Part shown: in pieces, positions 1 through 7,839 of the stretch | Position numbering within the stretch: position 1 is the stretch's first letter | How the letters are laid out: every line of letters begins with the position of its first letter | DNA from: Angustibacter sp049994355 | GTDB taxonomy: Bacteria; Actinomycetota; Actinomycetes; Actinomycetales; Angustibacteraceae | Direction of reading: 5' to 3' | NCBI RefSeq assembly: GCF_049994355.1 | Contig: NZ_CP188257.1 | Span: 4,154,001-4,218,000 of the forward strand | Length of the DNA: 64,000 nucleotides | The notes under the pieces: generated by a model | The model's input: the letters and a program-made list of their open reading frames with translations, nothing else | The model's database searches: none | Told to the model about the DNA's origin: nothing | Made by a program: the position numbers and the translations under genes

Positions 1-564
1 GATCGGCGCGGACAGGTCGCCCAGCCGCAGCTGGAACAGCACGTCCAGCACCACGAACCTGTCGGTGCCCTTGAAGGCGCTGTGCCGGTAGGTGAACCGG
101 CAGTCCGCGTTCGCCACGGTGAGCACCTGCTGGCCGTACCGGTCCCACACCCGCACCTGCGCGATGGTCTGGGACACCTCCTGGCCGTAGGCGCCGACGT
201 TCTGGATCGGGGTCGCACCGACCGAGCCCGGGATACCGGACAGCGCCTCGATACCGACCCACCCCTCGGCGGCCGCCCGAGCGACCAGGTCGTCCCAGCG
301 CTCGCCGGCGGCGACCCGCACGTTCACGCCCCCGCAGCCGTCCGCCGACTCAACCACCACCCCGGACGTCGCGACCCGGACCACGGTGCCCGGCAGCGGC
401 TCATCGCTGACCAGCAGGTTCGAACCGCCGGCCAGCAGCAGAAGCGGCTCGTCCGCGTCGTCCACCTCGCGGACGGCGTCCACCAGCTCGTCGGTGGTCG
501 AGGCCGTGACCAACCGGTCGGCGACGCCCCCGACGCGCAGCGTGGTCAGCTCGGCCAGCCTCAC
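1..564 (-). CDS. murB: UDP-N-acetylenolpyruvoylglucosamine reductase MurB (3' part outside window)
   Basis: MurB reduces UDP-GlcNAc-enolpyruvate to UDP-MurNAc with NADPH and FAD in the cytoplasm, an early step of peptidoglycan synthesis. The first 188 residues are present. They show the FAD-binding motif GGSNLL at residues 46-51 and the family signature SGIPGSVGATPIQNVGAYG at about 109-126. The gene runs off the left edge, so the substrate-binding C-terminal domain is not seen. The start is a GTG whose first three bases share GTGA with the stop of the upstream MFS gene, which implies translational coupling. Placement beside hadAB and rpmG is a common actinobacterial order. Confidence 0.95.
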   Translation of the reverse strand, partial: MRLAELTTLRVGGVADRLVTASTTDELVDAVREVDDADEPLLLLAGGSNLLVSDEPLPGTVVRVATSGVVVESADGCGGVNVRVAAGERWDDLVARAAAEGWVGIEALSGIPGSVGATPIQNVGAYGQEVSQTIAQVRVWDRYGQQVLTVANADCRFTYRHSAFKGTDRFVVLDVLFQLRLGDLSAPI

Positions 565-1745
565 GGCGAGCGCTCCGGCACCGGCTCTCGGGCCGCGGCG
601 ACCACCAGCATGCCGAGCACCAGCGCACCGAGCACCACGTACAGCGCGTCCAGCACCCCTACGTGGTCGGCCAGGAACCCGATCAGCGGCGGACCGGCCA
701 GGAACGCGGTGTAGCCGATCGAGGCCACGACACTGACCCGGGCAGCCGCGTGCTCCGGGTCGTCGGCGGCAGCGCTCATGCCCACCGGGAAGCCGAGCGA
801 GGCGCCGAGCCCCCACAGCACGGCACCCACTGCGGCCACCGCGACCGATCCGCCGACGATCACCAGCAGCAGGCCACACGCAGCCAGCAACGCGGTGCCG
901 CGCAGCACCAGGACGCGGCCGTAGCGGTCCAGCAACCGGGTGCCGACCAGCCGCCCCACGGTCATGGAGCTGACGAAGATCGCGAAGCCGAGCACCGCGT
1001 TCGCGTTCGAGACGCCGTAGCCGTCACGGAACGCCAGGGCCAGCCAGTCGTTGGCCGAGCCCTCGGTGAAGGCGAAGGCCAGCACCAGCAGCCCGACCGC
1101 CAGGGTGCGCGGCTCGAGCCAGGCCTCGAGCGGGTTGCGCCGCTTCGGCTTCTCCTCGTGGGTCAGGGCGGCGACCACCTCGGCCTCGGGCAGGAACGAG
1201 CCGCAGGCCACCTGGGTCAGGCCACCGGCCAGCACCGCGATCACCGCCAGATGCACGGCGGTGGAGACCCCTGCCGCGTTGGCGGCGGCGCCGACCAACG
1301 CCCCGACCACGGTGCCGATGCTGAACGCGGCGTGGAAGTGCGGCATGATCGCGCGGCCCAGCCGGCGCTCCACCTCGGCCCCCTCGACGTTCATCGACAC
1401 GTCCCAGGCACCGGAGCCGAAGCCGACCAGGAAGAGCCCAGGCACCAGCATCTGGACCGAACCGGCCAGTCCCACCAACAGCAGGCCGCTGACGCACACC
1501 ACCGAGCCGACGCGCACCGTGCCGGCCGCTCCCAGCCGGATGACCACGGCCCCGGTCAACGGCAGCGCCAACACGGCCCCGCCGGACATCGCGAGCAGGA
1601 TCAGACCGATGCTGGACGACGACAGGCCGAGGTCGTCGCGGATCGCCGGGATCCGCGAGATCCAGGTCGCCATGATCAGGCCGTTGAGCGCGAAGACCGT
1701 CGTGACCGCGACCCGCGCGCGGGCCGCGCCGGGCGCCACGCTCAT
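561..1745 (-). CDS. MFS transporter, FucP/YbjJ-like
   Basis: A 394-residue integral membrane protein with about 12 predicted hydrophobic helices. An MFS-like loop motif lies between helices 2 and 3, and a conserved stretch around FGSGAWDVSMNVEGAEVERR resembles bacterial YbjJ/fucose-permease-like carriers. The substrate cannot be told from the sequence. The ATG overlaps the hadB stop by four bases (ATGA), and its own stop overlaps the murB start, so it sits inside a tightly coupled hadA-hadB-MFS-murB unit. The insertion of a transporter between hadB and murB is the unusual part of an otherwise conserved block. Confidence 0.85.
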   Translation of the reverse strand: MSVAPGAARARVAVTTVFALNGLIMATWISRIPAIRDDLGLSSSSIGLILLAMSGGAVLALPLTGAVVIRLGAAGTVRVGSVVCVSGLLLVGLAGSVQMLVPGLFLVGFGSGAWDVSMNVEGAEVERRLGRAIMPHFHAAFSIGTVVGALVGAAANAAGVSTAVHLAVIAVLAGGLTQVACGSFLPEAEVVAALTHEEKPKRRNPLEAWLEPRTLAVGLLVLAFAFTEGSANDWLALAFRDGYGVSNANAVLGFAIFVSSMTVGRLVGTRLLDRYGRVLVLRGTALLAACGLLLVIVGGSVAVAAVGAVLWGLGASLGFPVGMSAAADDPEHAAARVSVVASIGYTAFLAGPPLIGFLADHVGVLDALYVVLGALVLGMLVVAAAREPVPERSP

Positions 1746-2191
1746 GCCAGCCGGACGACGGCTCGAGCTCGGCCGAGCACTGCCAGCGGCGCGCCGTCCG
1801 GTCCGGGTGTGGTCGCGGTCAGGTCGACCCGTGCGGTGCGCGCCTCGTCGTCCAGCACTGCGACCTTGCCGCTGATCGTGACCTGCGCGCCGTCCACGTC
1901 GTGTACCGGGACCGGCTTGGTGAAACGCACGCCGTACTGGACGACGGCACCCGGGTCGCCCACCCAGTCCACGACCACCCGCACCGCGGTGGCCATGGTG
2001 AGCATGCCGTGCGCGATGACGCCGGGCAGTCCGACCTCGGTGGCGAACCGCTCGTTCCAGTGGATCGGGTTGAGGTCGCCGCTGGCACCCGCGTAGCGGA
2101 CCAGGTCGGCACGCGACAGCGTGAAGGTCTGGGTGGGCAGCTCGTCCCCCACCGCCACCGCGTCGAACGTCGGCGTGCTCACCTGCGTCAT
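1742..2191 (-). CDS. hadB: MaoC-like (3R)-hydroxyacyl dehydratase subunit, HadB-type
   Basis: Hot-dog-fold hydratase of 149 residues carrying the catalytic D-x4-H motif in DLNPIHWNERFA. In mycobacteria HadB is the catalytic subunit paired with HadA in fatty-acid synthase II elongation; the role here is inferred from family and pairing. The ATG at 2191 shares one base with the hadA stop (TGATG) and has a GGGGAGG ribosome site six bases upstream. A GTG three bases earlier is possible but too close to that site. Confidence 0.85.
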   Translation of the reverse strand: MTQVSTPTFDAVAVGDELPTQTFTLSRADLVRYAGASGDLNPIHWNERFATEVGLPGVIAHGMLTMATAVRVVVDWVGDPGAVVQYGVRFTKPVPVHDVDGAQVTISGKVAVLDDEARTARVDLTATTPGPDGAPLAVLGRARAVVRLA

Positions 2192-2640
2192 CACTCGCCT
2201 CCCCGCACGACGATGGTTGAGGTGGCGGTGCAGACCGCCTCGCCGGACTCGGTCGCGATCTCGCTGCGGGTGGTCACCATCGAGTGCCCGCCCGCCGAGC
2301 GCACGCTGTCCACGTGCAGCACCGCGACCAGCCGGTCGCCGGCCACGATCGGCCGGTGGTGGGTGAAGTTCTGCTCGCCGTGCACCACCCGGCTGAAGTC
2401 GATGCCGGCCTCGGGGTCACGCACCAGCTGGGCGTCGCAGCGCTGGGCGATGATCACCGCGAAGGTCGGCGGCGCGATCACGTCCGGGTAGCCCAGCGCG
2501 CGGGCCGCCTCGGGGTCGGTGCTGGCCGGGTGCGGCCCGGTCGCCTCGGCGAACTCGCGAATCTTCTCGCGGCCGACCTCATAGGCGGGCGTGGGCGGGT
2601 ACTGCCGCCCGGCGACGGCTGGGTTCACCATGGCGCTCAC
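2191..2640 (-). CDS. hadA: MaoC N-terminal-type dehydratase, HadA-like
   Basis: A 149-residue hot-dog protein of the FAS1-like dehydratase/MaoC N-terminal type. It has the family features YEVGREKIREFAEATG near the N terminus and DVIAPPTFAV in the middle. It lacks the D-x4-H catalytic pair, as expected for the non-catalytic acyl-chain-binding partner of HadB. The start is GTG at 2640; an ATG three codons in (2631) is an alternative. It is the first protein gene after rpmG and is separated from it by a strong hairpin. Confidence 0.85.
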   Translation of the reverse strand: MSAMVNPAVAGRQYPPTPAYEVGREKIREFAEATGPHPASTDPEAARALGYPDVIAPPTFAVIIAQRCDAQLVRDPEAGIDFSRVVHGEQNFTHHRPIVAGDRLVAVLHVDSVRSAGGHSMVTTRSEIATESGEAVCTATSTIVVRGGE

Positions 2641-2667
2641 GCTACCGGCACGCCTGAGACATGACGA

Positions 2668-2697
2668 AGCGGCCGCCCCCTGGTGGGGACGGCCGCT
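2668..2697 (-). terminator. Hairpin terminator after rpmG
   Basis: Near-perfect inverted repeat with arms AGCGGCCG and CGGCCGCT, extended inward by CCCC/GGGG, and a short loop. It lies about 20 bases past the rpmG stop and upstream of hadA. There is no long T run, as is usual for actinobacterial terminators. Confidence 0.7.
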
Positions 2698-2718
2698 CCG
2701 GAATGTCGTGGACCGCGG

Positions 2719-2889
2719 TCAGCGGGTCTCGCGGTGCAGCGTGTGGCGCTTCTCGCGACGGCAGTACTTCTTGAGCTCGAGCCGGTCGGGGTCGTTGCGC
2801 CGGTTCTTCTTGGTGATGTAGTTGCGCTCCTTGCACTCCGTGCACGCCAGAGTGATCTTGGGGCGGACGTCGGTGGACTTGCTGGCCAC
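2719..2889 (-). CDS. rpmG: 50S ribosomal protein L33
   Basis: 56 residues, typical for bacterial L33, with the conserved core KITLACTECKERNYITKKN and RRNDPDRLELKKYC. The first zinc-ribbon pair (CTEC) is intact. The second pair keeps only one cysteine (YCRRE), so it appears to be a partly degenerate or zinc-independent form. The start is a GTG at 2889; an upstream in-frame extension has no L33 similarity. It neighbours tRNA-Met and tRNA-Thr and precedes hadA, the usual order in actinobacteria. Confidence 0.95.
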   Translation of the reverse strand: MASKSTDVRPKITLACTECKERNYITKKNRRNDPDRLELKKYCRREKRHTLHRETR

Positions 2890-2970
2890 GGGACTACTCA
2901 CTTTCGAAGGTCTTCGGACTAAGACAACTGCACAAGGGTACGTGAGGAGGGGGTCGCTCTCCAAACGGCC

Positions 2971-3047
2971 TGGTAGCGAGGGCGGGACTCGAACCCGCGA
3001 CACCACGATTATGAGTCGTGTGCTCTAACCACCTGAGCTACCCCGCC
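2971..3047 (-). tRNA. tRNA-Met (CAT anticodon)
   Basis: The minus strand folds as a cloverleaf: D-arm AGCTCAGGTGGTTAGAGCA, anticodon loop CTCATAA giving CAT, T-loop TTCGAGT. The acceptor stem pairs with two G-U positions. CCA is encoded at the 3' end. The acceptor and D-arm look elongator-type rather than initiator. Confidence 0.92.
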
Positions 3048-3052
3048 ATGCA

Positions 3053-3086
3053 GGTCCCCCGCCGCCCGGACCGGGCGGCGGGGACC
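3053..3086. repeat. Long GC hairpin between the two tRNA genes
   Basis: Inverted repeat with arms of about 15 bases (GGTCCCC..GCCGCCCG against CGGGCGGCGGGGACC) and a loop of two or three bases. It fills nearly all of the gap between tRNA-Thr and tRNA-Met. It could act as a processing or termination element for the tRNA transcript. Confidence 0.7.
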
Positions 3087-3092
3087 CACCAG

Positions 3093-3165
3093 AGCCCCAA
3101 TACGGAATCGAACCGTAGACCTTCTCCTTACCATGGAGACGCTCTACCGACTGAGCTATTGGGGC
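3093..3165 (-). tRNA. tRNA-Thr (GGT anticodon)
   Basis: 73-base cloverleaf on the minus strand. The acceptor GCCCCAA pairs with TTGGGGC, the anticodon stem TCTCC/GGAGA encloses ATGGTAA (anticodon GGT), and the T-loop is TTCGATT. CCA is not encoded. Confidence 0.93.
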
Positions 3166-3225
3166 AGCGCCGACGAGCGTACACGGTGCCAGGCGCCCAC
3201 GAGAAATCGACCGGACGGGCCCTGC

Positions 3226-3840
3226 TCAGCCGCCGGCCAGGAGCTGCTCGAACGGGGTCGGCTCGTCGAACGGGTCGACGCGCTGGACCCTGGGGCGGCC
3301 CGCGACCGCGGCTGCGAGCTCGCCGCCGGCCCGCTCGATCCGACGTCCCAGGGGGCCGTGCCGGCCGGCCGAGCCCCAGTCTTCGGACGCGGCGAATACC
3401 CCGGTCGCGACGGCGTCCGCCCGCAGGTAGGCGAACAGCGGGCGCATGGCGAAGTCCACCGCGAGGGAGTGCCGCGCCGTGCCGCCGGTGGCCGCGAGGA
3501 GCACCGGGACGCCGTCCAGCGAGCCCTCGTCGAGCACGTCGAAGAAGGTCTTGAACAGGCCGCTGTACGAGGCGTTGAAGATCGGCGTGACGGCGATCAG
3601 GGCGTCCGCGGTGCGGACCGCCTCGACGGCCTCGGCCAGCGCGCCGGACGGGAACCCGGTGAGCAGGTGGTTGGTCAGCTCGTTCGCCAGCTCACGCAGC
3701 TCGACCACGCGGACGTCGACCGCCTCGCCGCGCTCGGCCATCGCCCGGGACGTGGCGGCCGCCAGCCGGTCGGCGAGCAGCCGGGTGGACGACGGCTGGC
3801 TCAGGCCGGCGGTGACCACGACGAGCGATCGGGTACTCAT
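3226..3840 (-). CDS. NAD(P)H-dependent FMN reductase, CE1759 type
   Basis: 204-residue flavodoxin-fold reductase. It opens with a beta strand and a phosphate-binding loop (VVVTAGLSQPSSTRLLADRL) and has the family segment TPIFNASYSGLFKTFFDVLD at about 85-105. It probably supplies FMNH2 to the luciferase-like monooxygenase encoded just upstream. The two genes overlap by ATGA (3837-3840), so they are co-translated. The paired architecture matches the CE1758/CE1759 two-component monooxygenase group. The physiological substrate is unknown. Confidence 0.85.
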   Translation of the reverse strand: MSTRSLVVVTAGLSQPSSTRLLADRLAAATSRAMAERGEAVDVRVVELRELANELTNHLLTGFPSGALAEAVEAVRTADALIAVTPIFNASYSGLFKTFFDVLDEGSLDGVPVLLAATGGTARHSLAVDFAMRPLFAYLRADAVATGVFAASEDWGSAGRHGPLGRRIERAGGELAAAVAGRPRVQRVDPFDEPTPFEQLLAGG

Positions 3841-4934
3841 ACCGGCACCACCACCGCGTCGCTGCGCTGCGCGGCCAGCAGCGAGGCATGCGTCGGGGCG
3901 TCCGGAACGTGCTCCGGACGTCCGATGGCCAGCTCGCGACGCAGCACCGGCACGACCTGCTCACCGAGGAGGTCGAGCTGCTCCAGGACGGTCTTCAGCG
4001 GCAGTCCGGCGTGGTCCATCAGGAACAGCTGGCGCTGGTAGTCGCCCACCGCCTCGCGCATGCCGGCGTACCGGTCGATGACCTCCTGCGGGCTGCCGAC
4101 GGTCAACGGCGTCTGCGCGGTGAACTCCTCCATCGACGGGCCGTGACCGTAGACCGGGGCGTTGTCGAAGTACGGCCGGAACTCGCGTTTGGCGTCCTGG
4201 CTGTTCGCCCGCATGAACACCTGACCGCCCAGACCCACGATGGCCTGGTCGGCGCTGCCGTGCCCGTAGTGCTCGAAACGCCTGCGGTACAACGCGACCA
4301 TCTGCTGGGTGTGCTCGATCGGCCAGAAGATGTTGTTGTGGAAGAAGCCGTCCCCGTAGTACGCGGCCTGCTCGGCGATCTCCGGGCTGCGGATCGAGCC
4401 GTGCCAGACGAACGGGGGTACGCCGTCCAGCGGTCGCGGCGTCGAGGTGAAGCCCTGCAGGGGGGTGCGATACTTGCCCTGCCAGTCGACGACGTCCTCG
4501 CGCCACAGCCGACGCAGCAGCGCGTAGTTCTCGACCGCCAGGTTGAGCCCGTCGCGGATGTCCTTGCCGAACCAGGGGTAGACCGGGCCGGTGTTGCCCC
4601 GGCCCATCATCAGGTCGACGCGACCGCCGGCCAGGTGCTGCAGCATCGCGTAGTCCTCGGCGATCTTCACCGGGTCGTTGGTGGTGATCAGCGTCGTGGA
4701 CGTGGACAGGATGATCCGCTCGGTCTGCGCGGCCAGGAAGCCGAGCATGGTCGTCGGTGAGGACGGCACGAACGGCGGGTTGTGGTGCTCGCCGGTGGCG
4801 AAGACGTCGAGGCCGACCTCCTCGGCCTTCTTGGCGATGGTCACCATTGCCTGGATCCGCTCCGCCTCGGTGGGCGTGCGGCCCGTGGTGGGGTCGGGCG
4901 TGACATCGCCGACGCTGAAGATCCCAAACTGCAT
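3837..4934 (-). CDS. LLM-class FMN-dependent monooxygenase, CE1758 type
   Basis: 365-residue TIM-barrel luciferase-like enzyme. Motifs include GEHHNPPF near residue 50, GRVDLMMGRGNTGPVYPWFG near 110, and HGSIRSPEIAEQAAYYGDGFFHNNIFWP in the middle. It should use FMNH2 from the partner reductase downstream to oxygenate an unknown small molecule. The start is set to the ATG at 4934, because AAGGAG lies eight bases upstream of it. An ATG seven codons earlier has no ribosome site and abuts the palindrome at 4955. That palindrome suggests repression by a MarR-type or similar regulator encoded elsewhere. Confidence 0.85.
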   Translation of the reverse strand: MQFGIFSVGDVTPDPTTGRTPTEAERIQAMVTIAKKAEEVGLDVFATGEHHNPPFVPSSPTTMLGFLAAQTERIILSTSTTLITTNDPVKIAEDYAMLQHLAGGRVDLMMGRGNTGPVYPWFGKDIRDGLNLAVENYALLRRLWREDVVDWQGKYRTPLQGFTSTPRPLDGVPPFVWHGSIRSPEIAEQAAYYGDGFFHNNIFWPIEHTQQMVALYRRRFEHYGHGSADQAIVGLGGQVFMRANSQDAKREFRPYFDNAPVYGHGPSMEEFTAQTPLTVGSPQEVIDRYAGMREAVGDYQRQLFLMDHAGLPLKTVLEQLDLLGEQVVPVLRRELAIGRPEHVPDAPTHASLLAAQRSDAVVVPV

Positions 4935-4954
4935 GCGCTGCTCCTTGGATTGCA

Positions 4955-4972
4955 TAGTTGTCCAGTCAACTA
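4955..4972. promoter_or_regulatory. Inverted-repeat operator upstream of the LLM monooxygenase
   Basis: TAGTTG and CAACTA arms separated by six bases, 21 bases before the chosen ATG. The size and symmetry fit a MarR-type operator. No cognate regulator gene is adjacent. Confidence 0.5.
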
Positions 4973-5002
4973 AAGGGCCGGGTCGCCTATTCCTGGACGT
5001 GA

Positions 5003-5144
5003 TTCGGCATGATCGTGCTGATCTCCTGGCTCATGGGGGCCCATCAGGACCCAAGGCGGCTCCTGCCAGCACGATCGTGCCGAATTCCTGCAAATCCTCC
5101 ATCCAACCGGCTACGCTGACACATATCAGCACGATCATGCCGAG
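5003..5144. repeat. Three operator-like repeats upstream of hipBA
   Basis: Three copies of an imperfect palindrome. Copies at 5003-5022 (inverted) and 5125-5144 share ATCAGCACGATCATGCCGA; the copy at 5067-5084 reads CAGCACGATCGTGCCGAA. Each is centred on GCACGATCRTGC. Spacing of about 60 bases and position before hipB fit HipB autoregulatory operators that can be bridged by looping. Confidence 0.65.
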
Positions 5145-5163
5145 TTCATCGAAGGGGCAGCGC

Positions 5164-5385
5164 GTGGAGTCCACAGGCCCGCTCGACGCGGCAGCCCTCG
5201 GCCGGGACGTGCGCAGCCGGCGCCGCGAGTTCCAGCTTGCCCAACAGGACCTGGCCGAACTGGCCGGCACGTCCACCCGATTCATCGGTTCGTTGGAGAA
5301 GGGCAAGCCGACCGTACGGCTGGACAAGCTGCTGGCCGTGCTTGACGCGCTGGGCCTCGAGCTCCGTGCGCAGGTGCGGCAGTGA
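5164..5385 (+). CDS. hipB: HipB-like antitoxin, XRE-type repressor
   Basis: 73-residue helix-turn-helix protein. The recognition region is QQDLAELAGTSTRFIGSLEKG at about 26-46, and the C-terminal TVRLDKLLAVLDALGLEL segment is typical of HipB. It should bind the three upstream repeats and hold the partner kinase HipA inactive. The GTG start follows a purine-rich GAAGGGG stretch. Its stop overlaps the hipA start (GTGA), the usual toxin-antitoxin arrangement. No other gene in the module. Confidence 0.85.
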   Translation: MESTGPLDAAALGRDVRSRRREFQLAQQDLAELAGTSTRFIGSLEKGKPTVRLDKLLAVLDALGLELRAQVRQ

Positions 5386-6602
5386 CTCAGCCCGCGCTCG
5401 GGCGGTTGGTCGACGTGACCGCCGCCGACGTCTACAAGACCGGCCGGCTGGCCGCTCGGCTGCAACGTGGTCAGGGCACGATCAGCTTCGCCTACGACGC
5501 GGACTACCTGGCTGGCGATGGATCGTCGGTCGCCACCAGCCTGCCCGCCAGCGACCAGCCGGTCGTGACGAGCGGGGGGGCGGTGCCGCCGTACTTCGCC
5601 GGCCTGCTACCCGAAGGGCGCCGGCTCACCAGCCTGCGCCAGGCCGTCAAGACGTCGTCGGACGACGAGCTGACGCTCCTGCTCGCCGTCGGTCGCGACG
5701 CCGTCGGCGACGTCCAGGTCGTGCCGTCGGGCGAGCAGCCCACGGCCGCCGAGGCACTCATCACCGTCGACCGCTCCTTTGCCGAGGTCCGCTTCGCCGA
5801 TGTGCTCGACGCTGCCGGCATCGTGGATCCGGTCGCGCTCGCGGGCGTACAGGACAAGGCATCGGCTCGGATGCTCTCGGTCCCGGTCACCCAGGCTGGC
5901 CGGCGCTACATCCTCAAGGTCGACCCTCCGGAGTACCCCCACGTGGTCGAGAACGAGGCCTACTTCCTCGGCCGCGCCGCCGGCGCCCGCTGGCCCGTCG
6001 TCCAGGCGGAGGTGGTCCACGATGCGACGGGGCGGCCAGGGCTGCTGGTGCAACGATTCGACCGGGTGGCCGGGCCCGACGGCAGCACCCTGGCCTTGGC
6101 CGTCGAGGACGCCGGCCAGGTGCTCGGCATCTACCCTGCGGACAAGTACCGCGTCACCGCCGAGGCAGTTACCCGAGGTCTGAGCGAGGTCTGCGCCTCC
6201 CAGGTGGTCGCGGCGCGTGAGATCTTTCGCCAGCTGTGCTTCGCCTGGCTGACCGGCAACGGGGACGTGCATGCCAAGAACCTCTCCGTGCTGGCCACAG
6301 CCTCAGGAGAGTGGCGAGTGTCGCCCGCGTATGACCTGCCCTCGACGCTTCCCTACCGCGACCACACCCTCGCGCTTGCTATGGCAGGCCGGCGAAAAGG
6401 CCTGTCGCGCAAGTCGTTGCTGGAGTTCGCGGGCAGCGTCGGCGTTCCCGAACGCGCGGCCGAGCGGACGCTCGACGACGTGCTGCGAGCCACGCAGACC
6501 ATCGCGGACGAGATCGAGGGCGGCGCGCTGCCGTTCTCGAGCCAGGTCGTGCGGGACATCGTCCGGTCGCTGCGCCAACGGCATCGGACCGCGCTCAGCT
6601 AG
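5382..6602 (+). CDS. hipA: HipA-like serine/threonine kinase toxin
   Basis: 406 residues, close to the usual HipA length. The N-terminal subdomain contains PPYFAGLLPEGRRL. The kinase core has GNGDVHAKNLSV (catalytic Asp, His, Lys, Asn) and the metal-binding YDLPST. In E. coli HipA phosphorylates glutamyl-tRNA synthetase and induces dormancy; the target here is unknown. All catalytic residues seen look intact. The stop lies seven bases from the convergent dehydrogenase stop. Confidence 0.88.
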   Translation: MTQPALGRLVDVTAADVYKTGRLAARLQRGQGTISFAYDADYLAGDGSSVATSLPASDQPVVTSGGAVPPYFAGLLPEGRRLTSLRQAVKTSSDDELTLLLAVGRDAVGDVQVVPSGEQPTAAEALITVDRSFAEVRFADVLDAAGIVDPVALAGVQDKASARMLSVPVTQAGRRYILKVDPPEYPHVVENEAYFLGRAAGARWPVVQAEVVHDATGRPGLLVQRFDRVAGPDGSTLALAVEDAGQVLGIYPADKYRVTAEAVTRGLSEVCASQVVAAREIFRQLCFAWLTGNGDVHAKNLSVLATASGEWRVSPAYDLPSTLPYRDHTLALAMAGRRKGLSRKSLLEFAGSVGVPERAAERTLDDVLRATQTIADEIEGGALPFSSQVVRDIVRSLRQRHRTALS

Positions 6603-6609
6603 TGCCTTG

Positions 6610-7608
6610 CTACGGCAGGACCTGGATCTTGCGTCCCTTGCCGGCGGCGAACAGGGCCAGGGCGTCGGCGTACTTCTCCAGGGGCAGCCGGTCGCTGATG
6701 AAGACGTCGGGGTCCAGCAGGCCCGCGGCGAAAAGCTCAGCCGCCCGCTCGAAGCTGTGCAGCACCGCCATCGAGCCGGTGATGGTGATCTCCTGGTTGT
6801 AGATCTTGTAGGGCTCGATGGTGGCCCGCGCCGCGTAGTCCGAGACGCCGAACTGCAGGAACGTGCCGCCCTTGCCGACCCGCCCCAACCCATCCTGGAT
6901 CGCACGTTCGTTGCCGGTCGCGTCGACCACCAGGTCCCACAGGTAGGGACGCTCGATCTCGTCGGCCGAAGCCGCGGTCAGGTCGCAGCCCAGCTGCACC
7001 GCCGTGGCCAACCGTTCCGGGTTGAGGTCGACGACGTCCACGCTGACCGCGCCGACCCGCTTAGCCAGCTCGAGCATCATCAGGCCCATCGTCCCCGAAC
7101 CGTAGATCAGCACCCTCGAGCCGAGCTGGCCGGCGAGCACGTCGTATCCGCGCACGGCGCAAGACAGCGGCTCGATCAGCGCAGCGTCCTGGGTGCGCAC
7201 GTGCTCCGGCAGCTTGACGCAGTTGGCCACCGGTGCGACCGCGTACTCGGCCGCACCACCAGCAGTGGAGACCCCGATCGCCGCCCAGCGTTCGCAGAGG
7301 TTGTTCCGGCCGAGGCGGCAGTAGTGGCACTCGAAGCAGTACAGCGACGGGTCGACCGCAACCCGGTCCCCCACCGCGATCGCGTCCGCGGCGTCGACCG
7401 ACGTCCCGACCGCGACCACCTCGCCGGCGAACTCGTGGCCGGGCACCACCGGCAGGGTCGGGGCGAACTCGCCCTTGAGGATGTGCAGGTCGGTGCCGCA
7501 CAGTCCGCAGGCGCTGACCCGGACGACGACCTCTCGCGGTCCCGGGGTCGGGTCCGGGAGGTCGGCGATCTCGACCTGGTCGACCCCGCTGATCACCACG
7601 GCCCTCAC
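6610..7608 (-). CDS. Zinc-dependent medium-chain alcohol dehydrogenase (polyol/sorbitol type)
   Basis: 332-residue MDR enzyme. It has CGLCGTDLHILKGEF (catalytic-zinc Cys), GHEFAGEVVAVG with the zinc-binding His-Glu, and a structural-zinc lobe CFECHYCRLGRNNLC with four cysteines. The Rossmann motif is seen in GSRVLIYGSGTMGLMMLELAKR. It probably oxidises a sugar alcohol or sugar with NAD. The start is the GTG at 7608, which shares GTGA with the stop of the permease remnant upstream. A longer in-frame reading to 7776 shows no similarity. This coupling suggests it was once the gene following a sugar ABC transporter. Confidence 0.85.
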   Translation of the reverse strand: MRAVVISGVDQVEIADLPDPTPGPREVVVRVSACGLCGTDLHILKGEFAPTLPVVPGHEFAGEVVAVGTSVDAADAIAVGDRVAVDPSLYCFECHYCRLGRNNLCERWAAIGVSTAGGAAEYAVAPVANCVKLPEHVRTQDAALIEPLSCAVRGYDVLAGQLGSRVLIYGSGTMGLMMLELAKRVGAVSVDVVDLNPERLATAVQLGCDLTAASADEIERPYLWDLVVDATGNERAIQDGLGRVGKGGTFLQFGVSDYAARATIEPYKIYNQEITITGSMAVLHSFERAAELFAAGLLDPDVFISDRLPLEKYADALALFAAGKGRKIQVLP

Positions 7609-7715
7609 GTGAGCGCCCTCAGCGACAGGCCCTGGACCAGCTTGTCCTGCGCCGCGAACCCGGCGAACAGCACCGGGATGTCGACCAGCAGGTGGTGACG
7701 CTCTGATGCCTCCAC
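7605..7715 (-). pseudogene. C-terminal remnant of a carbohydrate ABC transporter permease
   Basis: A 36-codon open stretch ending in LVDIPVLFAGFAAQDKLVQG followed by LSLRALT and stop. This matches the C-terminal end of MalG-type permeases (a hydrophobic last helix, then a K/R-x-LVQGLTxGAVKG-like tail). Everything upstream of about 36 residues is missing. The stop still overlaps the GTG start of the zinc dehydrogenase by four bases, as in an intact operon. I read it as the leftover of a deleted sugar transporter whose downstream dehydrogenase survived. A functional small protein is less likely. Confidence 0.6.
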
Positions 7716-7796
7716 GGAACCCTCCCAGGGCTCGACGGCGGTCCCACCTCGTGATGACCGTGCTCACAGTGGACACCGAGATGTCCGATTCGCCAA

Positions 7797-7832
7797 GCCC
7801 GTTCGGGCGCGCTCGTACCGCTGCGAACGGGC
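7797..7832 (-). terminator. Hairpin after lldD
   Basis: Perfect nine-base arms GCCCGTTCG and CGAACGGGC with an 18-base GC-rich loop that pairs further. It begins eight bases past the lldD stop on the minus strand and probably ends its transcript. Confidence 0.6.
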
Positions 7833-7839
7833 GCGAGGG

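Noticed and set aside
663..2096. Antisense frame of 477 codons over the MFS and hadB genes
   Set aside because: Gln/Arg/Asp-rich with no domain. The minus strand carries the real genes with coupled starts.
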